NCBI RefSeq assembly: GCF_024700075.1
Contig: NZ_JAJONE010000006.1
Location: 124,001 to 188,000, forward strand
Source: Hymenobacter sp. J193
GTDB taxonomy: Bacteria; Bacteroidota; Bacteroidia; Cytophagales; Hymenobacteraceae
Reading direction: 5' to 3'
DNA: 64,000 nucleotides
The notes below the pieces were generated by a model that ran no database searches, had not been told where the DNA came from, and worked only from the letters and a program-made list of their open reading frames with translations. Positions within the stretch are counted from its first letter, which is position 1, and each line of letters starts with the position of its first letter. A program made the position numbers and the translations under genes. Shown here piece after piece: positions 8,804 through 17,503 of the stretch.

Positions 8804-11330
8804 ATGGCTCCCGGTTCCCCCGCCTCAACTTCCCTGCCCTTTCCCGACAGCCTCCTGCATGACCTGCTCGACGTCTCGCTCACCGGCGTCAACGTGCTGC
8901 GCCCGGTGTACGACCCGGCCGGGGAAATCGAAGATTTTGCCATCGAGTACCTCAACCCCGCCGGCCAGCGCATGACCGGCCTCTCGGCCCAGCCCGGCGG
9001 CACGCTGCTCACCCGCTTCCCCGCCTCCATGGCCGCTGGCATCCTAGTCTACTACCGGCGCGTCTACACCGACGGGTACACCGGCCTGCACGAAATCAAC
9101 TACCAGGCTGACGGCCTCGACAACTACTTCCGCCTGGCGGCCCGGCGCAGCGGCGACTGGCTCGTCGTCAGCTTCACCGACACGTCTGACCAGGACCGCA
9201 GCGCCGTCGAGCTGGCCCTGCGCGACAGCCAGGCCCGCGAGCAAGCTCTGCGCTCCGAGGCCGAGGAGCAGCGCAACGCCCTGCGCAGCTTCGTAGAGCA
9301 GGCTCCCGTGGCGGTGGCCGTGTACCGCGGGCCGCAGCACCGCGTGGAGCTGGCCAACGCCGCCACGCTGGCCATTTGGGACCGCCCGCTCCCCGACGTG
9401 CTCGGCCGGCCGGTGTTCGAGGTGCTGCCCGAGGCCGCTACCCCCGAGGTGGTGGCCCTCTTCGACCGGGTCTACGCCACCGGCACCGCCCACACGGCCC
9501 ACGAGCAGCCCACCACCCTCGTCCGGCACGGGCAGCGGCAGGAAGTGTACTGGAACTTCGTGTTCCAGCCCGAATTTCTGCCGGACGGCCGCGTCATCGG
9601 CATTCGGTCCGTGGGCACCGACGTCACCGAGCAAGTGCGGGCCCGCCAGCAGCTCGAGCAACTCAACCAAGACTTGGAGACCCGCGTGCAGGCGCGCACC
9701 CAGGAAGCCTTAATCCTGCAGGCTGACCTGCTCGCCGCCGCCCGGCGGCAGGCCGACCAGCAAACCCTGCTCCACGAGGTGTTCGCGCAAACCCCGGCCC
9801 CCATTGCCTTGCTGCGCGGCCCCGGCCACCGCTTTGAGTACGTCAACGCCGCCTACCAGGCCTTTTTTTCCGCGGGGCCACTGGCGGGCCGCGAGGTGGC
9901 GGACGCCGCGCCTGAATTGGCCGCGCAAGGCTTTGGGGCGCTGCTGGACCGCGTCTACCACACCGGCGAAACCTACTTCGGGGCCGAGGCGCCCTTTGCG
10001 CCCGTGCCGGTGAACGGTGAGCCCCCCGCACGCTGTACTTCAACTTTACCTACCAAGCCTACCGCGAAAACGAGCAGATAGCGGGCGTCAGCATCTTTGC
10101 CTTCGAGGTCACCGAGCAGGTGCTCGCCCGCCGGGAGCGCGAAATCCAGCGGCAGCTGCTCACGGACGTCTTTGCGCAGGCCCCCGCCGGCATTTGGGTG
10201 GTGCGCGGCCCGGACTACGTGTTTGAGGTCATCAACCCGACCATGACGCACGTTATTAAGCGCACCGCGGGCAGTGCCTGGGGCGGCCCTACTTCGAGGT
10301 GCTGCCGGAGTTGACCAGCCAGGGCGTGCCCGAACTGCTGCGGCGGGTGTGGGAACAAGGCGAGTCCATGTTCGTCGAAGAGTTTGCCGCGCAGCTGGAC
10401 CCCCAGGCGCCGGACGAGGTGGGCTACTTCACCTTTGCCTTCCAGCCCCTGCGCGACGAGCACGGGCAGGTGACGCGCATCTCCTGTGTGGCCCTGGACG
10501 TCACCACCCAGGTCCGGGCCCGCCAGCAGGTCGACGTCCTCAACCAAGCGTTGCAGTCCACCAACGCGGAGTTGAGTGACAGCAACCAGCAGCTCACCCG
10601 CACCAACGTCGACCTCGACAACTTCATTTACACGGCCTCCCACGACCTCAAGGCCCCCATCTCCAACATCGAGGGGCTACTTTACCTGCTGCAGGAGGAG
10701 CTGCCCCCGGCCGTGGCCCAGGACCCGGAAGTCGGCCCCACGCTCACGCGCATGTCCGAGTCGGTGGAGCGCTTCAAGCGCACCATCGACCACCTCACCG
10801 AAGTCTCCAAGCTGCAAAAGGAGCACGCCCCCGCCACCACCCTGGTCGACCTGGCCGCCGTCGTCGAGGACGTGCGCCTGGACCTGGCGACGCTGCTGGA
10901 GGGTGCCGGGGCCAAGCTGTTCATTGACGTGAACGCGCTGCCGCCCGTGCAGTTTTCCGAAAAAAACCTGCGCAGCATCGTCTACAACCTGCTCAGCAAC
11001 GCCGTCAAGTACCATTCGCCCGACCGCCCGCCGCGCGTCGACGTGCGGGGCCACGTGCGCCCGGGCCACACCGTGCTCGAAGTGCACGACAACGGCCTCG
11101 GCATCGCGGAGAGCCAGTTACCCCGGCTGTTCACCATGTTCCAGCGCTTCCACGACCACGTCGACGGCACGGGCATCGGCCTCTACATGGTCAAGCGCAT
11201 GGTCGAGAACGCGGGCGGCCGCATCGAGGTGCACTCGCAGCTCGGCGCCGGCACCACCTTTTTCGTCTACCTGCCCCACACCACTGCCGAGGCCGGCGCG
11301 CCCCCGTTCCCTGCTTACGTCCCTTCCTAA
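8804..11330 (+). CDS. Multi-PAS sensor histidine kinase (two frameshifts)
   Basis: Order: an N-terminal PAS-like segment (LTGVNVLRPVYDPAGEIEDF), PAS 2 (FVEQAPVAVAVYRGP), coiled-coil linker, PAS 3 (FAQTPAPIALLRGPGH), PAS 4 (FAQAPAGIWVVRGPDY), then HisKA with phospho-His in YTASHDLKAPISNIE and HATPase_c with N-box NLLSNAVKYHS, G1 DNGLGIAE and G2 GTGIGLYMVK. The frame breaks at a C6 run (10022-10027; one C restores PRTLYFNFTYQAY) and near 10277-10284 (restores LGRPYFEVLPEL). About 842 aa, no membrane helices, so a cytoplasmic sensor. It is followed 5 bp later by its likely partner receiver. Signal unknown. Confidence 0.8.
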
Positions 11331-11335
11331 AGTTC

Positions 11336-11761
11336 ATGGCTGCCATCTCCTGCACCCTGCTCGTCGACGACGACGACACCACCAACTTTCTCAACCAAAC
11401 CCTGCTTCGGCGCATGGCCATCAGCGACGCCGTCCTGGTGGCCCAAAACGGCCAGGAAGCCCTGGACCTGCTGCAAGCCCACTGCGAGCTGCCCACTTCG
11501 CCCACCTGTCCGGCCCTGATTCTGCTCGACATGAAAATGCCGCGCATGAACGGCTTCGAGTTCCTGCAGGCCTACGCCCAACGGCCCGAACGGGAAAACC
11601 CCTCGGTGGTCATCATCATGCTCACTACCTCCCTCAACCCCAACGACGTCGAGCAGATGCAGGGCCTGCCCATCGCCGGCTACCTCACCAAGCCCCTCAC
11701 CCGCGACAAAGTCAACCAGGTGCTCCAGGAGCACTTCGGCCAAGCAAGCCCCGCCAGCTAA
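11336..11761 (+). CDS. Single-domain response regulator (CheY-like)
   Basis: A 141 aa receiver domain without output domain. Acidic pocket LVDDDDT (residues 9-15), phospho-acceptor Asp in LILLDMKMP, switch Thr in MLTTS and Lys in YLTKPL are all present. It starts 5 bp after the histidine kinase stop, so they form a two-component pair. Stand-alone receivers paired with PAS kinases are common in Hymenobacter-type genomes, where they act in phosphorelays. Both genes are cargo of the element at 7222-11935. Confidence 0.88.
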   Translation: MAAISCTLLVDDDDTTNFLNQTLLRRMAISDAVLVAQNGQEALDLLQAHCELPTSPTCPALILLDMKMPRMNGFEFLQAYAQRPERENPSVVIIMLTTSLNPNDVEQMQGLPIAGYLTKPLTRDKVNQVLQEHFGQASPAS

Positions 11762-11909
11762 TGAGCAGCCCCCAGCCAAACAAGTAAGAGACCATCTCTA
11801 AGCATGCAGCGGTTTCCCAATTCAGGATGAATAGCGCGCTCAATGATGCGCTGCACTTCGTGATAGAAGGACTCCAGTAGTGGCCTTCATCCAGGACGCT
11901 CGTTTAACC

Positions 11910-11935
11910 TTTGTACCAAACTTTTAACCAAGGCC
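11910..11935 (-). repeat. Right terminal inverted repeat of the 4.7 kb element
   Basis: Perfect 26-bp inverse of 7222-7247, next to the second AATTTT copy at 11936-11941. The 148 bp between the receiver gene and this repeat hold no gene, only a short minus-strand open stretch (LLESFYHEVQRIIER type) that could be a relic. Confidence 0.85.
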
Positions 11936-12451
11936 AATTTTGGAGGAGACGGTACGAAAAATACCCTTTGAAACGGGCGGCATCCTAATGGGCTATTGGG
12001 GCTCGGCGACTGAGGCCGTTATCACGGCCGTCATTGGGCCGGGGCCCAAGGCCGTGCATAAGAAGCGGTCTTTCCGCCCGGATAGCGCCTACCACGAGCA
12101 GGAAATTGCACGACTGTATGCCCAGTCCGGACGCACCGAAACGTACCTGGGCGATTGGCACACGCATCCGGGGGCAGCTGCGTACATGAGCTTTCGGGAT
12201 GAGGAAACCTTGAGCGCCATAGCCAATCACAAGGAAGCTCGTTTACAGACGCCCCTGATGATGATTTTGGGCACCCGTCCTTTGGAATTGCGTGCCTGGG
12301 CACATTCTTACAAGAAGTCTCTCTTCTCTTTTAAATCGGCTTTCACCAGATGTACCGTTTTAAAGTATTAATCAGTTAAGCTGGCTAACAGAGAAAGCAA
12401 CAGATTTTAGTTGAGGGAGCGTATCCCACCACAGTTCTTTTTACCTTTCAG

Positions 12452-12488
12452 AACAAGTTATGATAATACTTAATTATCATAACTTGTT
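12452..12488. terminator. Hairpin after the JAB gene
   Basis: Perfect 16-bp stem AACAAGTTATGATAAT/ATTATCATAACTTGTT with loop ACTTA, running into TTAGC. AT-rich stem; probably the terminator of the ubiquitin-like operon, about 80 nt after its last stop. Confidence 0.6.
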
Positions 12489-12565
12489 TTAGCTTAACTT
12501 AAAGGCAAATATTACTGGTAAAAGCTTCCATCACTATGCGACTCTCACCCGCAATTTATAACACC

Positions 12566-13109
12566 ATGTCTGACTACGAAGATGGCTACGAGGTTGGCCG
12601 CAACGCGCCCAACATTCGACAGTCCTATCAAAACGGTAAGGCTATTGGCAACGGACTAGCCGTGGTGCTGGGCCTGGGCTTTCGCTTGGTAGTCGAAACG
12701 CTGGTGCTGGCTCCATTCCTAGTGCTGGGCCTGGTGCTGACAACCAACCTGGATTTTTCTCGGGCCGGGTTTCGGGTATGCCCGGCTGCTGAGCATCGGG
12801 GCGCTGGCCTACGGCTTCTACGCGCTGCTCTATTTACTTAAAGGAGTGGCTATCGGCCTGCGCCTGCGCGGCACCCGGCACTGGCTGCTGCCGTTCACGC
12901 TTTGCCTACTGGTGGCCTGCTTCATCCCGTCGCTGCTGCTGCACCTGTTCATCGTGCACACCGTCAAGGCCGCTCACCCGGTTTTGGTATGGGTGGTGCC
13001 GGGGCTGTTCGCCCTCTACACGTATTCCCGTTACCGCTTCACGGAAGACATTGCCCCCAACCTCGTGCTCTGGGCTTACCGGCGTGGCTACCACTGGACT
13101 GTTAAGTAA
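12566..13109 (+). CDS. Hypothetical membrane protein (frameshifted)
   Basis: Start chosen at ATG 12566 (MSDYEDGYEVGRN), after which a Gly-rich soluble N terminus leads into hydrophobic segments (LVVETLVLAPFLVLGLVL, ALAYGFYALLYLLKG, WLLPFTLCLLVACFIPSLLL, VLVWVVPGLFALYTY). The two open frames join with a one-base shift around 12740-12760, giving FGYARLLSIGALAYGFY after the first helix. About 180 aa with four predicted helices. I do not recognise the family. It is followed after 1 bp by the next small gene, so the two are probably co-transcribed. Confidence 0.5.
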
Positions 13110-13110
13110 T

Positions 13111-13411
13111 ATGAGTCAACTGGACTTTGTTGAGCGCGTGACAACTCAGGCGCTGGCCTACCTGCAGCAAGCCCGCGCTTATAAGCCTACGCCGGAAGAA
13201 TATATCAGGTGGGTGGATAGTCACCCCTCGGCCATTCGGGTGCTGCTGTTACGGCGGGGCATGGCTGCGTGCTGGGCGGGCGGCTCCCCCTCGTTTCAGG
13301 ATTTTATTCTCACCCAACGGGGCCACTCCAGTACATGACTATATGGCTCACCAGCTCAGCGAAACAGATTACCTGCGCTGGGTGAACTTCATGGACGATA
13401 CCACCTTCTAA
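13111..13411 (+). CDS. Hypothetical small protein (frameshifted)
   Basis: Starts MSQLDFVERVTTQALAYLQQ immediately after the membrane-protein gene. The first frame stops at 13338; a one-base shift near 13330-13336 continues it as VHDYMAHQLSETDYLRWV and ends at 13411, giving about 99 aa. Mostly helical with two similar tracts (EEYIRWVDSH and TDYLRWVNFM). No known family recognised. Confidence 0.45.
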
Positions 13412-13459
13412 GTATGGCCTTCTCCATGCGTTGCTCAACGTTGCCCTTCACCCCGAACC

Positions 13460-14512
13460 ATGAGTAAATCCCCACGCAACGTGCCGGCCGTAACGACAGG
13501 GTCAGCAGTCGCTGCCAACCTGGCGCGGGCTTCATCCAAAGTAGCCGGCTTCCTGGAAACGGGCCTGCAGGGTGCCGCCAACACGGAGCGAGCCTACAAG
13601 TCTGACCTAAATACTTACGCCGAGTTTTGCGCGCTGCACGGCTTTACGGCAGTGCCGGCCGACGTCACCACCCTGACGGAATACGTTGCCCACCTGGCTT
13701 CTGAAAAGCCGACTCCAGATGCTGGGGGCGGTAGGGAGAAAAAGAAGGGACAACAACCCCTCACCGGGCCGCACGCGCTGGCCACTATCCGGCGGCACTT
13801 GGCCGCCATCCGCAAGGCGCATCAGCTCAGCGGCCACCCGATGCCGGCGACGGTGGATGCGCTCAACATCGTCATGGAAGGCATTGCCCGCACCCTGGGC
13901 AAGCGGCAGGACCAGGCGCTGGCCTTCACCGTCGAGGAGTTGAAACAAGCCATTCGTAGCATCGACCTGGAAACGACGGCGGGCCTGCGGGACCGGGCAC
14001 TGCTGCTAGTCGGCTTCGCGGGGGCTTTCCGACGCTCCGAGTTGGTGGACCTCAACATCGAGCAGCTGGAATTTACGGAGCGGGCCTTGCTGGTGCATCT
14101 GGCCAAAAGCAAGACCAATCAGTATGGCGCGGTGGAAGACAAAGCCATTTTCTACGCCCCTAATGCGGATTTCTGCCCCGTGCGCTGCCTCCGGGCCTGG
14201 CTTAATCTGCTGGGCCGGACCACGGGTCCACTGTTCGTGAAGATTCCGCGGGCGACTCCGGGGCAGATGGCTGCTCCTTCGGACAAGCGGCTCTCGGACA
14301 TTTCCATCAACAAGTTGGTGCAAAAGCGCCTCGGGCCGGCTTACTCAGCCCACTCACTGCGCGTGTCCTTTGTGACGGTAGCCGTGCTAAATGGGCAATC
14401 CCATAAGGCCATTAAGAACCAGACCAAGCAGAAAACGGATGCCATGATTGAGCGCTACACGCAGCTCAACAACGTGGTTTCTTATAATGCTGCTCAAGCG
14501 TTGGGGTTGTGA
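13460..14512 (+). CDS. Tyrosine-type site-specific recombinase/integrase
   Basis: 350 aa. The N-terminal SAM-like DNA-binding domain (ANTERAYKSDLNTYAEFCA) is followed by the catalytic domain with Arg I in GAFRRSELVDL (about residue 193), Lys in AKSKTNQYG, H-x-x-R in YSAHSLRVSF and the nucleophile Tyr in MIERYTQLN. The position usually occupied by the second His/Trp is within KAIKNQTKQKTDA, where no His is seen, a known variation in large-serine-free Bacteroidota integrases but worth noting. No partner att sites could be recognised. It may belong to an integrated or resolvable unit or act in plasmid dimer resolution. Confidence 0.87.
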   Translation: MSKSPRNVPAVTTGSAVAANLARASSKVAGFLETGLQGAANTERAYKSDLNTYAEFCALHGFTAVPADVTTLTEYVAHLASEKPTPDAGGGREKKKGQQPLTGPHALATIRRHLAAIRKAHQLSGHPMPATVDALNIVMEGIARTLGKRQDQALAFTVEELKQAIRSIDLETTAGLRDRALLLVGFAGAFRRSELVDLNIEQLEFTERALLVHLAKSKTNQYGAVEDKAIFYAPNADFCPVRCLRAWLNLLGRTTGPLFVKIPRATPGQMAAPSDKRLSDISINKLVQKRLGPAYSAHSLRVSFVTVAVLNGQSHKAIKNQTKQKTDAMIERYTQLNNVVSYNAAQALGL

Positions 14513-14723
14513 TATTGACGAGTAGAGCTTGATATGGCGCCCCTCGTTTACTACAAACAAACGCCTATAGACAGCGGAATTGTATAGTGTTACTTGTAAG
14601 TGCCACTTTTTACAGATTCCCCTATTTACTGCCACTTTAAAAATCATCACATATAAAAGAAATTGTGCTATTATACGCCTTTGACTCTATCGACTTAGCT
14701 TGCATCTATTTCCTCGGCTATTC

Positions 14724-16496
14724 ATGAAGAAGACGACATTCAAAGTCCACCCCAAGCTGGCGGCTCTGCTGGGCGAGAACTATCGTTCTTCTGAATTTGC
14801 GCTACGCGAGCTAGTTGACAACGCTTGGGATGCAGAAGCCAAGAACGTCTGGATTGTATTGCCCTCAATCTTAACTGAGGATGCCACTATTGAGTTTCGG
14901 GACGATGGGACAGGCATGACCCCGGAAGAGGTGCGCAACGAGTATCTTATCATTGCCAATAACCGACGGGACCGCAAAGGAAATACTACCCAAAACGGTC
15001 GCATGGTGAAAGGCAGGAAAGGCATAGGCAAGTTTGCGGGCTTATTTGTCGGCAGCCTGATGTTAGTGGAAACACGGGCGCGAGGAAAACGAACGACCGT
15101 CCACATTGAAAAGAAAGTGCTGGCGGCCGCCAAGCATGACATTGAGGACGTCGACTTGCCAGTTATTGAGGAGGAATGCAATCAGGAGGAACATGGCACT
15201 ACCATCCGCATTCGGGATATCAACCAAAACTTGGTATTCCCCAACCCTGACCGTTTGCGGCTGGTACTCATTATGGAATACGGCCGGCAAGACCAATTCA
15301 CTATTTATGTGAATGGCGATAAGCTGGATGTATCCGACGTGAAAGGCAAGGTTTTTACTTTCACCGATGTGTTAGAGGGCTTGGGCAGTGTGACACTACG
15401 TTTTGTCATTTCTGAAACTAATCAATCGCTACGCCAACCAGGACTTGCGGTGCGAGTAGGCGGAAAAACGGTCGGCAAACCCAGCTTTTTCGGCCTCGAA
15501 GATAATGGGGGCGAGATACCCGCCAAGCTACTCAAGCGGGTATATGGCGAAGTAGAAGCCGATGAGTTATTAGACTACGTAACAGCAGATTGGGGTGCGC
15601 TGATTGAAAACAGCAAGCCCGTGCAGATTCTGGAAGAGTACGTACGCCCCAAGTTGGAAGCGGCCCTGCGCGGGGTGTTTAAAAACGAAATCAGCCTGGC
15701 AAAAGCCCGGCTGCAAAAGCAGGTGGACCAGGAGTTACGGCGGCTACCCGCTTATAAGCGTGACTACGCCCGCAAAGCGCTTGACCGAGTGCTAACCACT
15801 TTTTATGCTCTGCCCGAACAGAAGCTGCAAACGCTCATTCGGGTGCTACTTGACACCATTGAAAAAGACGAGTACTGGGAAATCATCAAACGCCTAGATG
15901 AGGCTCAGTACGCCGACGTGGCCACATTTGCCGAAGCCTTGAACAAGTTTGGTCTGGTCGAGTTAGCTATGATTTCGCGCCAAGCATCCTTCCGGCTTCA
16001 GTTCCTGACTAAACTGCAAGAGTTAGTCAACAACCCCGAAACCCAAGAAAAAGACCTACACTTAGCGTTTGAGAAAAACCTTTGGCTGCTCGGTGCGGAG
16101 TATTCCTTAATGACATCCAACAGGACATTGGTATCAACCGTTGAAAAGATAACCGGTAAGCGCGAGTACAGTGGTGAAAATGCCCGTAACAGGCCGGATT
16201 TGCTGCTCAATCAAGACCGGTCGCGTCAGTACCTACTCATTGAGTTTAAGCGGCCTTCGCATACCGTTACCCGCGCCGATGTAGCTCAGGCCGAAGACTA
16301 CCGGCAGGCATTATCGGCTTACCTACCGGGGGCGGCAATGCATATCATGCTTATTGGCGGTAAATCGAACGTAGCAGCTCAATACGGACTGGGGGAAAAA
16401 GTCGAAATTTTAACATTCAACGATGTTATCAGCTCGGCCTTCACGATGCTGAACTGGCTTTTGGAGGAGTTAAATCACCCAGTAAGGCATTCCTAA
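14724..16496 (+). CDS. GHKL ATPase with C-terminal Shedu-like PD-(D/E)XK nuclease domain
   Basis: About 590 aa. GHKL (Hsp90/MutL-type) ATPase motifs are clear: N-box ELVDNAWDAEAKNV (residues 30-43), DDGTGMTP, and KGRKGIGKFAG. A middle helical region follows (LAKARLQKQVDQELRRL). The last about 170 residues contain FEKNLWLLGAEY, ARNRPDLLL and YLLIEFKRPSH with QAEDY, the D-ExK-Q arrangement of DUF4263/Shedu nucleases. ATG 14724 was preferred over the upstream TTG because it is preceded by non-coding sequence and starts MKKTTFKVHPKLA. Such ATPase-nuclease fusions are likely DNA-targeting defence proteins; this is inference from the domains and the island context. Confidence 0.75.
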   Translation: MKKTTFKVHPKLAALLGENYRSSEFALRELVDNAWDAEAKNVWIVLPSILTEDATIEFRDDGTGMTPEEVRNEYLIIANNRRDRKGNTTQNGRMVKGRKGIGKFAGLFVGSLMLVETRARGKRTTVHIEKKVLAAAKHDIEDVDLPVIEEECNQEEHGTTIRIRDINQNLVFPNPDRLRLVLIMEYGRQDQFTIYVNGDKLDVSDVKGKVFTFTDVLEGLGSVTLRFVISETNQSLRQPGLAVRVGGKTVGKPSFFGLEDNGGEIPAKLLKRVYGEVEADELLDYVTADWGALIENSKPVQILEEYVRPKLEAALRGVFKNEISLAKARLQKQVDQELRRLPAYKRDYARKALDRVLTTFYALPEQKLQTLIRVLLDTIEKDEYWEIIKRLDEAQYADVATFAEALNKFGLVELAMISRQASFRLQFLTKLQELVNNPETQEKDLHLAFEKNLWLLGAEYSLMTSNRTLVSTVEKITGKREYSGENARNRPDLLLNQDRSRQYLLIEFKRPSHTVTRADVAQAEDYRQALSAYLPGAAMHIMLIGGKSNVAAQYGLGEKVEILTFNDVISSAFTMLNWLLEELNHPVRHS

Positions 16497-16573
16497 CAGC
16501 CCCTGGCAGTCACATAAATTCAACGTTTATTCCATTGCGGAAGCGTGCTCAGTAGTCTCTAAAATGAAAATCT

Positions 16574-17503
16574 ATGCCCACAATTAAACGCACAGTTTAC
16601 TTCTACGATTTAGAGTTTCTCGACCGTAATGGTGATGCTATCAGCAATTGGCGGGAAATATTTCGATATGCCCGAGGTCTTGTTGGTCGCTCTCGTTGCC
16701 AGCAGCGTGTTGACCGATTAGCGTGCTTTCGCTTCCTGCAATTCAATCCGCAGAATGTAATTTCTGGTCATTTGGTTTTCATTCGTGAGAATGCACTTGC
16801 TCGAATCACTGACCTGGATAATGATACAGACAGAGATTTGCTGATGGCAGCGAATGAAGGCTTAATAGAAACAACCCAGCTCGCCATTGCTTTTGGCCGG
16901 GGTAACCATCCACCCCGATTAGCAATTGAGTATAACCATTTCGGTCCTAGGGTAGGCGATTTGGTTAAGATACTCAGGCATCATGCCCCAAATGCCGGTG
17001 TGGGTGATTTGGCTAAGATTGTAGCCTCTTTGGTAGTGCGAGATGGAAACCATGAAGCCATTCTCAACCAAATTGGGCGAGTCTCGTCGTTGAAAATGCG
17101 GGTGTATAGAGAGAATCTGAACCGAATCAATCAGTATGCTCCTACAGGTGTGGTTTCGGGTCTGAATGCTTCCAATGGTTTTGACCAAGCGGAATACATT
17201 GAAGTCAAATACAAATTCAATTACAGCCAGCAAACAACTTTGCAGCAGGCCAGAGGTGCGGTTCTGGATTTAGTCCATGCTTTTCAAGATGCCCCGGAGC
17301 GCATGACAGACTTTGATTTGTTGGAAGCCACAGCCGAAGACAGTGGCACGGGTGGAAGTATAAAGCCCTTCGATTTACTTTCTGCTGAGTTACGGCTCGA
17401 TATACAAGCTGCCACTGTACCTGGATATAGCCGCGTCATTGATAGCACTGACGTGACAGCTCGCTTAGTGGACGCTGCTATTCAATATGCGACCAATGAG
17501 TAA
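16574..17503 (+). CDS. Hypothetical protein of a two-gene membrane-associated module
   Basis: 309 aa, soluble, starting MPTIKRTVYFYDLEFLDRNG. The N terminus is beta-rich and the rest mixed. It somewhat resembles small-domain proteins found beside membrane proteins in defence islands (DUF6731- or Kiwa-like arrangements), but I cannot assign a family with confidence. Its last codons overlap the start of the membrane-protein gene (ATGAGTAA), which indicates translational coupling. Base composition is lower in GC than the flanking plasmid genes, suggesting separate acquisition. Confidence 0.6.
   Translation: MPTIKRTVYFYDLEFLDRNGDAISNWREIFRYARGLVGRSRCQQRVDRLACFRFLQFNPQNVISGHLVFIRENALARITDLDNDTDRDLLMAANEGLIETTQLAIAFGRGNHPPRLAIEYNHFGPRVGDLVKILRHHAPNAGVGDLAKIVASLVVRDGNHEAILNQIGRVSSLKMRVYRENLNRINQYAPTGVVSGLNASNGFDQAEYIEVKYKFNYSQQTTLQQARGAVLDLVHAFQDAPERMTDFDLLEATAEDSGTGGSIKPFDLLSAELRLDIQAATVPGYSRVIDSTDVTARLVDAAIQYATNE

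Larger units (their letters stand above)
7222..11935. mobile_element. 4.7 kb transposon-like element with 26-bp perfect terminal inverted repeats
   Basis: Left end 7222-7247 begins GGCCTTGGTTAAAAGTTTGG and its perfect complement lies at 11910-11935. Both ends are flanked by AATTTT (7216-7221 and 11936-11941), a 6-bp target duplication. Cargo: an IS110-type transposase gene, a PAS histidine kinase and a single-domain response regulator. IS110 elements normally have no such repeats or duplication, so the moving enzyme for these ends is either absent (mobilised in trans) or the IS110 is a nested passenger. Confidence 0.75.
7160..12371 (+). pseudogene. JAB/JAMM deubiquitinase-like peptidase, split by a 4.7 kb transposon
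   Basis: The 5' part is 7160-7221 (GTG start, overlapping the E1 stop by 8 nt: VNSPALSITVWLPQSAYVAI) and the 3' part is 11942-12371. Deleting 7222-11935 plus one AATTTT copy joins them in frame as AYVAILEETVRKIPFETGG, giving a 163 aa JAB protein. JAMM residues are present: the Glu of FETGGILMG, HTHP within GDWHTHPG, and S-x-x-D in MSFRDEE. JAB peptidases remove or trim ubiquitin-like tags; the CBASS relative is Cap3. With the insertion the 3' part could only start at a TTG (11940) and would lack the first strand, so the peptidase is probably inactive in this strain. Confidence 0.78.

Noticed and set aside
8467..8862. 131-aa plus-strand open frame upstream of the histidine kinase
   Set aside because: Ends inside the kinase gene in another frame and shows no family pattern; likely the non-coding flank of the IS110 unit.
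7222..11935. Calling the whole 4.7 kb unit an IS110 element
   Set aside because: IS110 elements lack such terminal repeats and target duplications and are about 1-1.5 kb.
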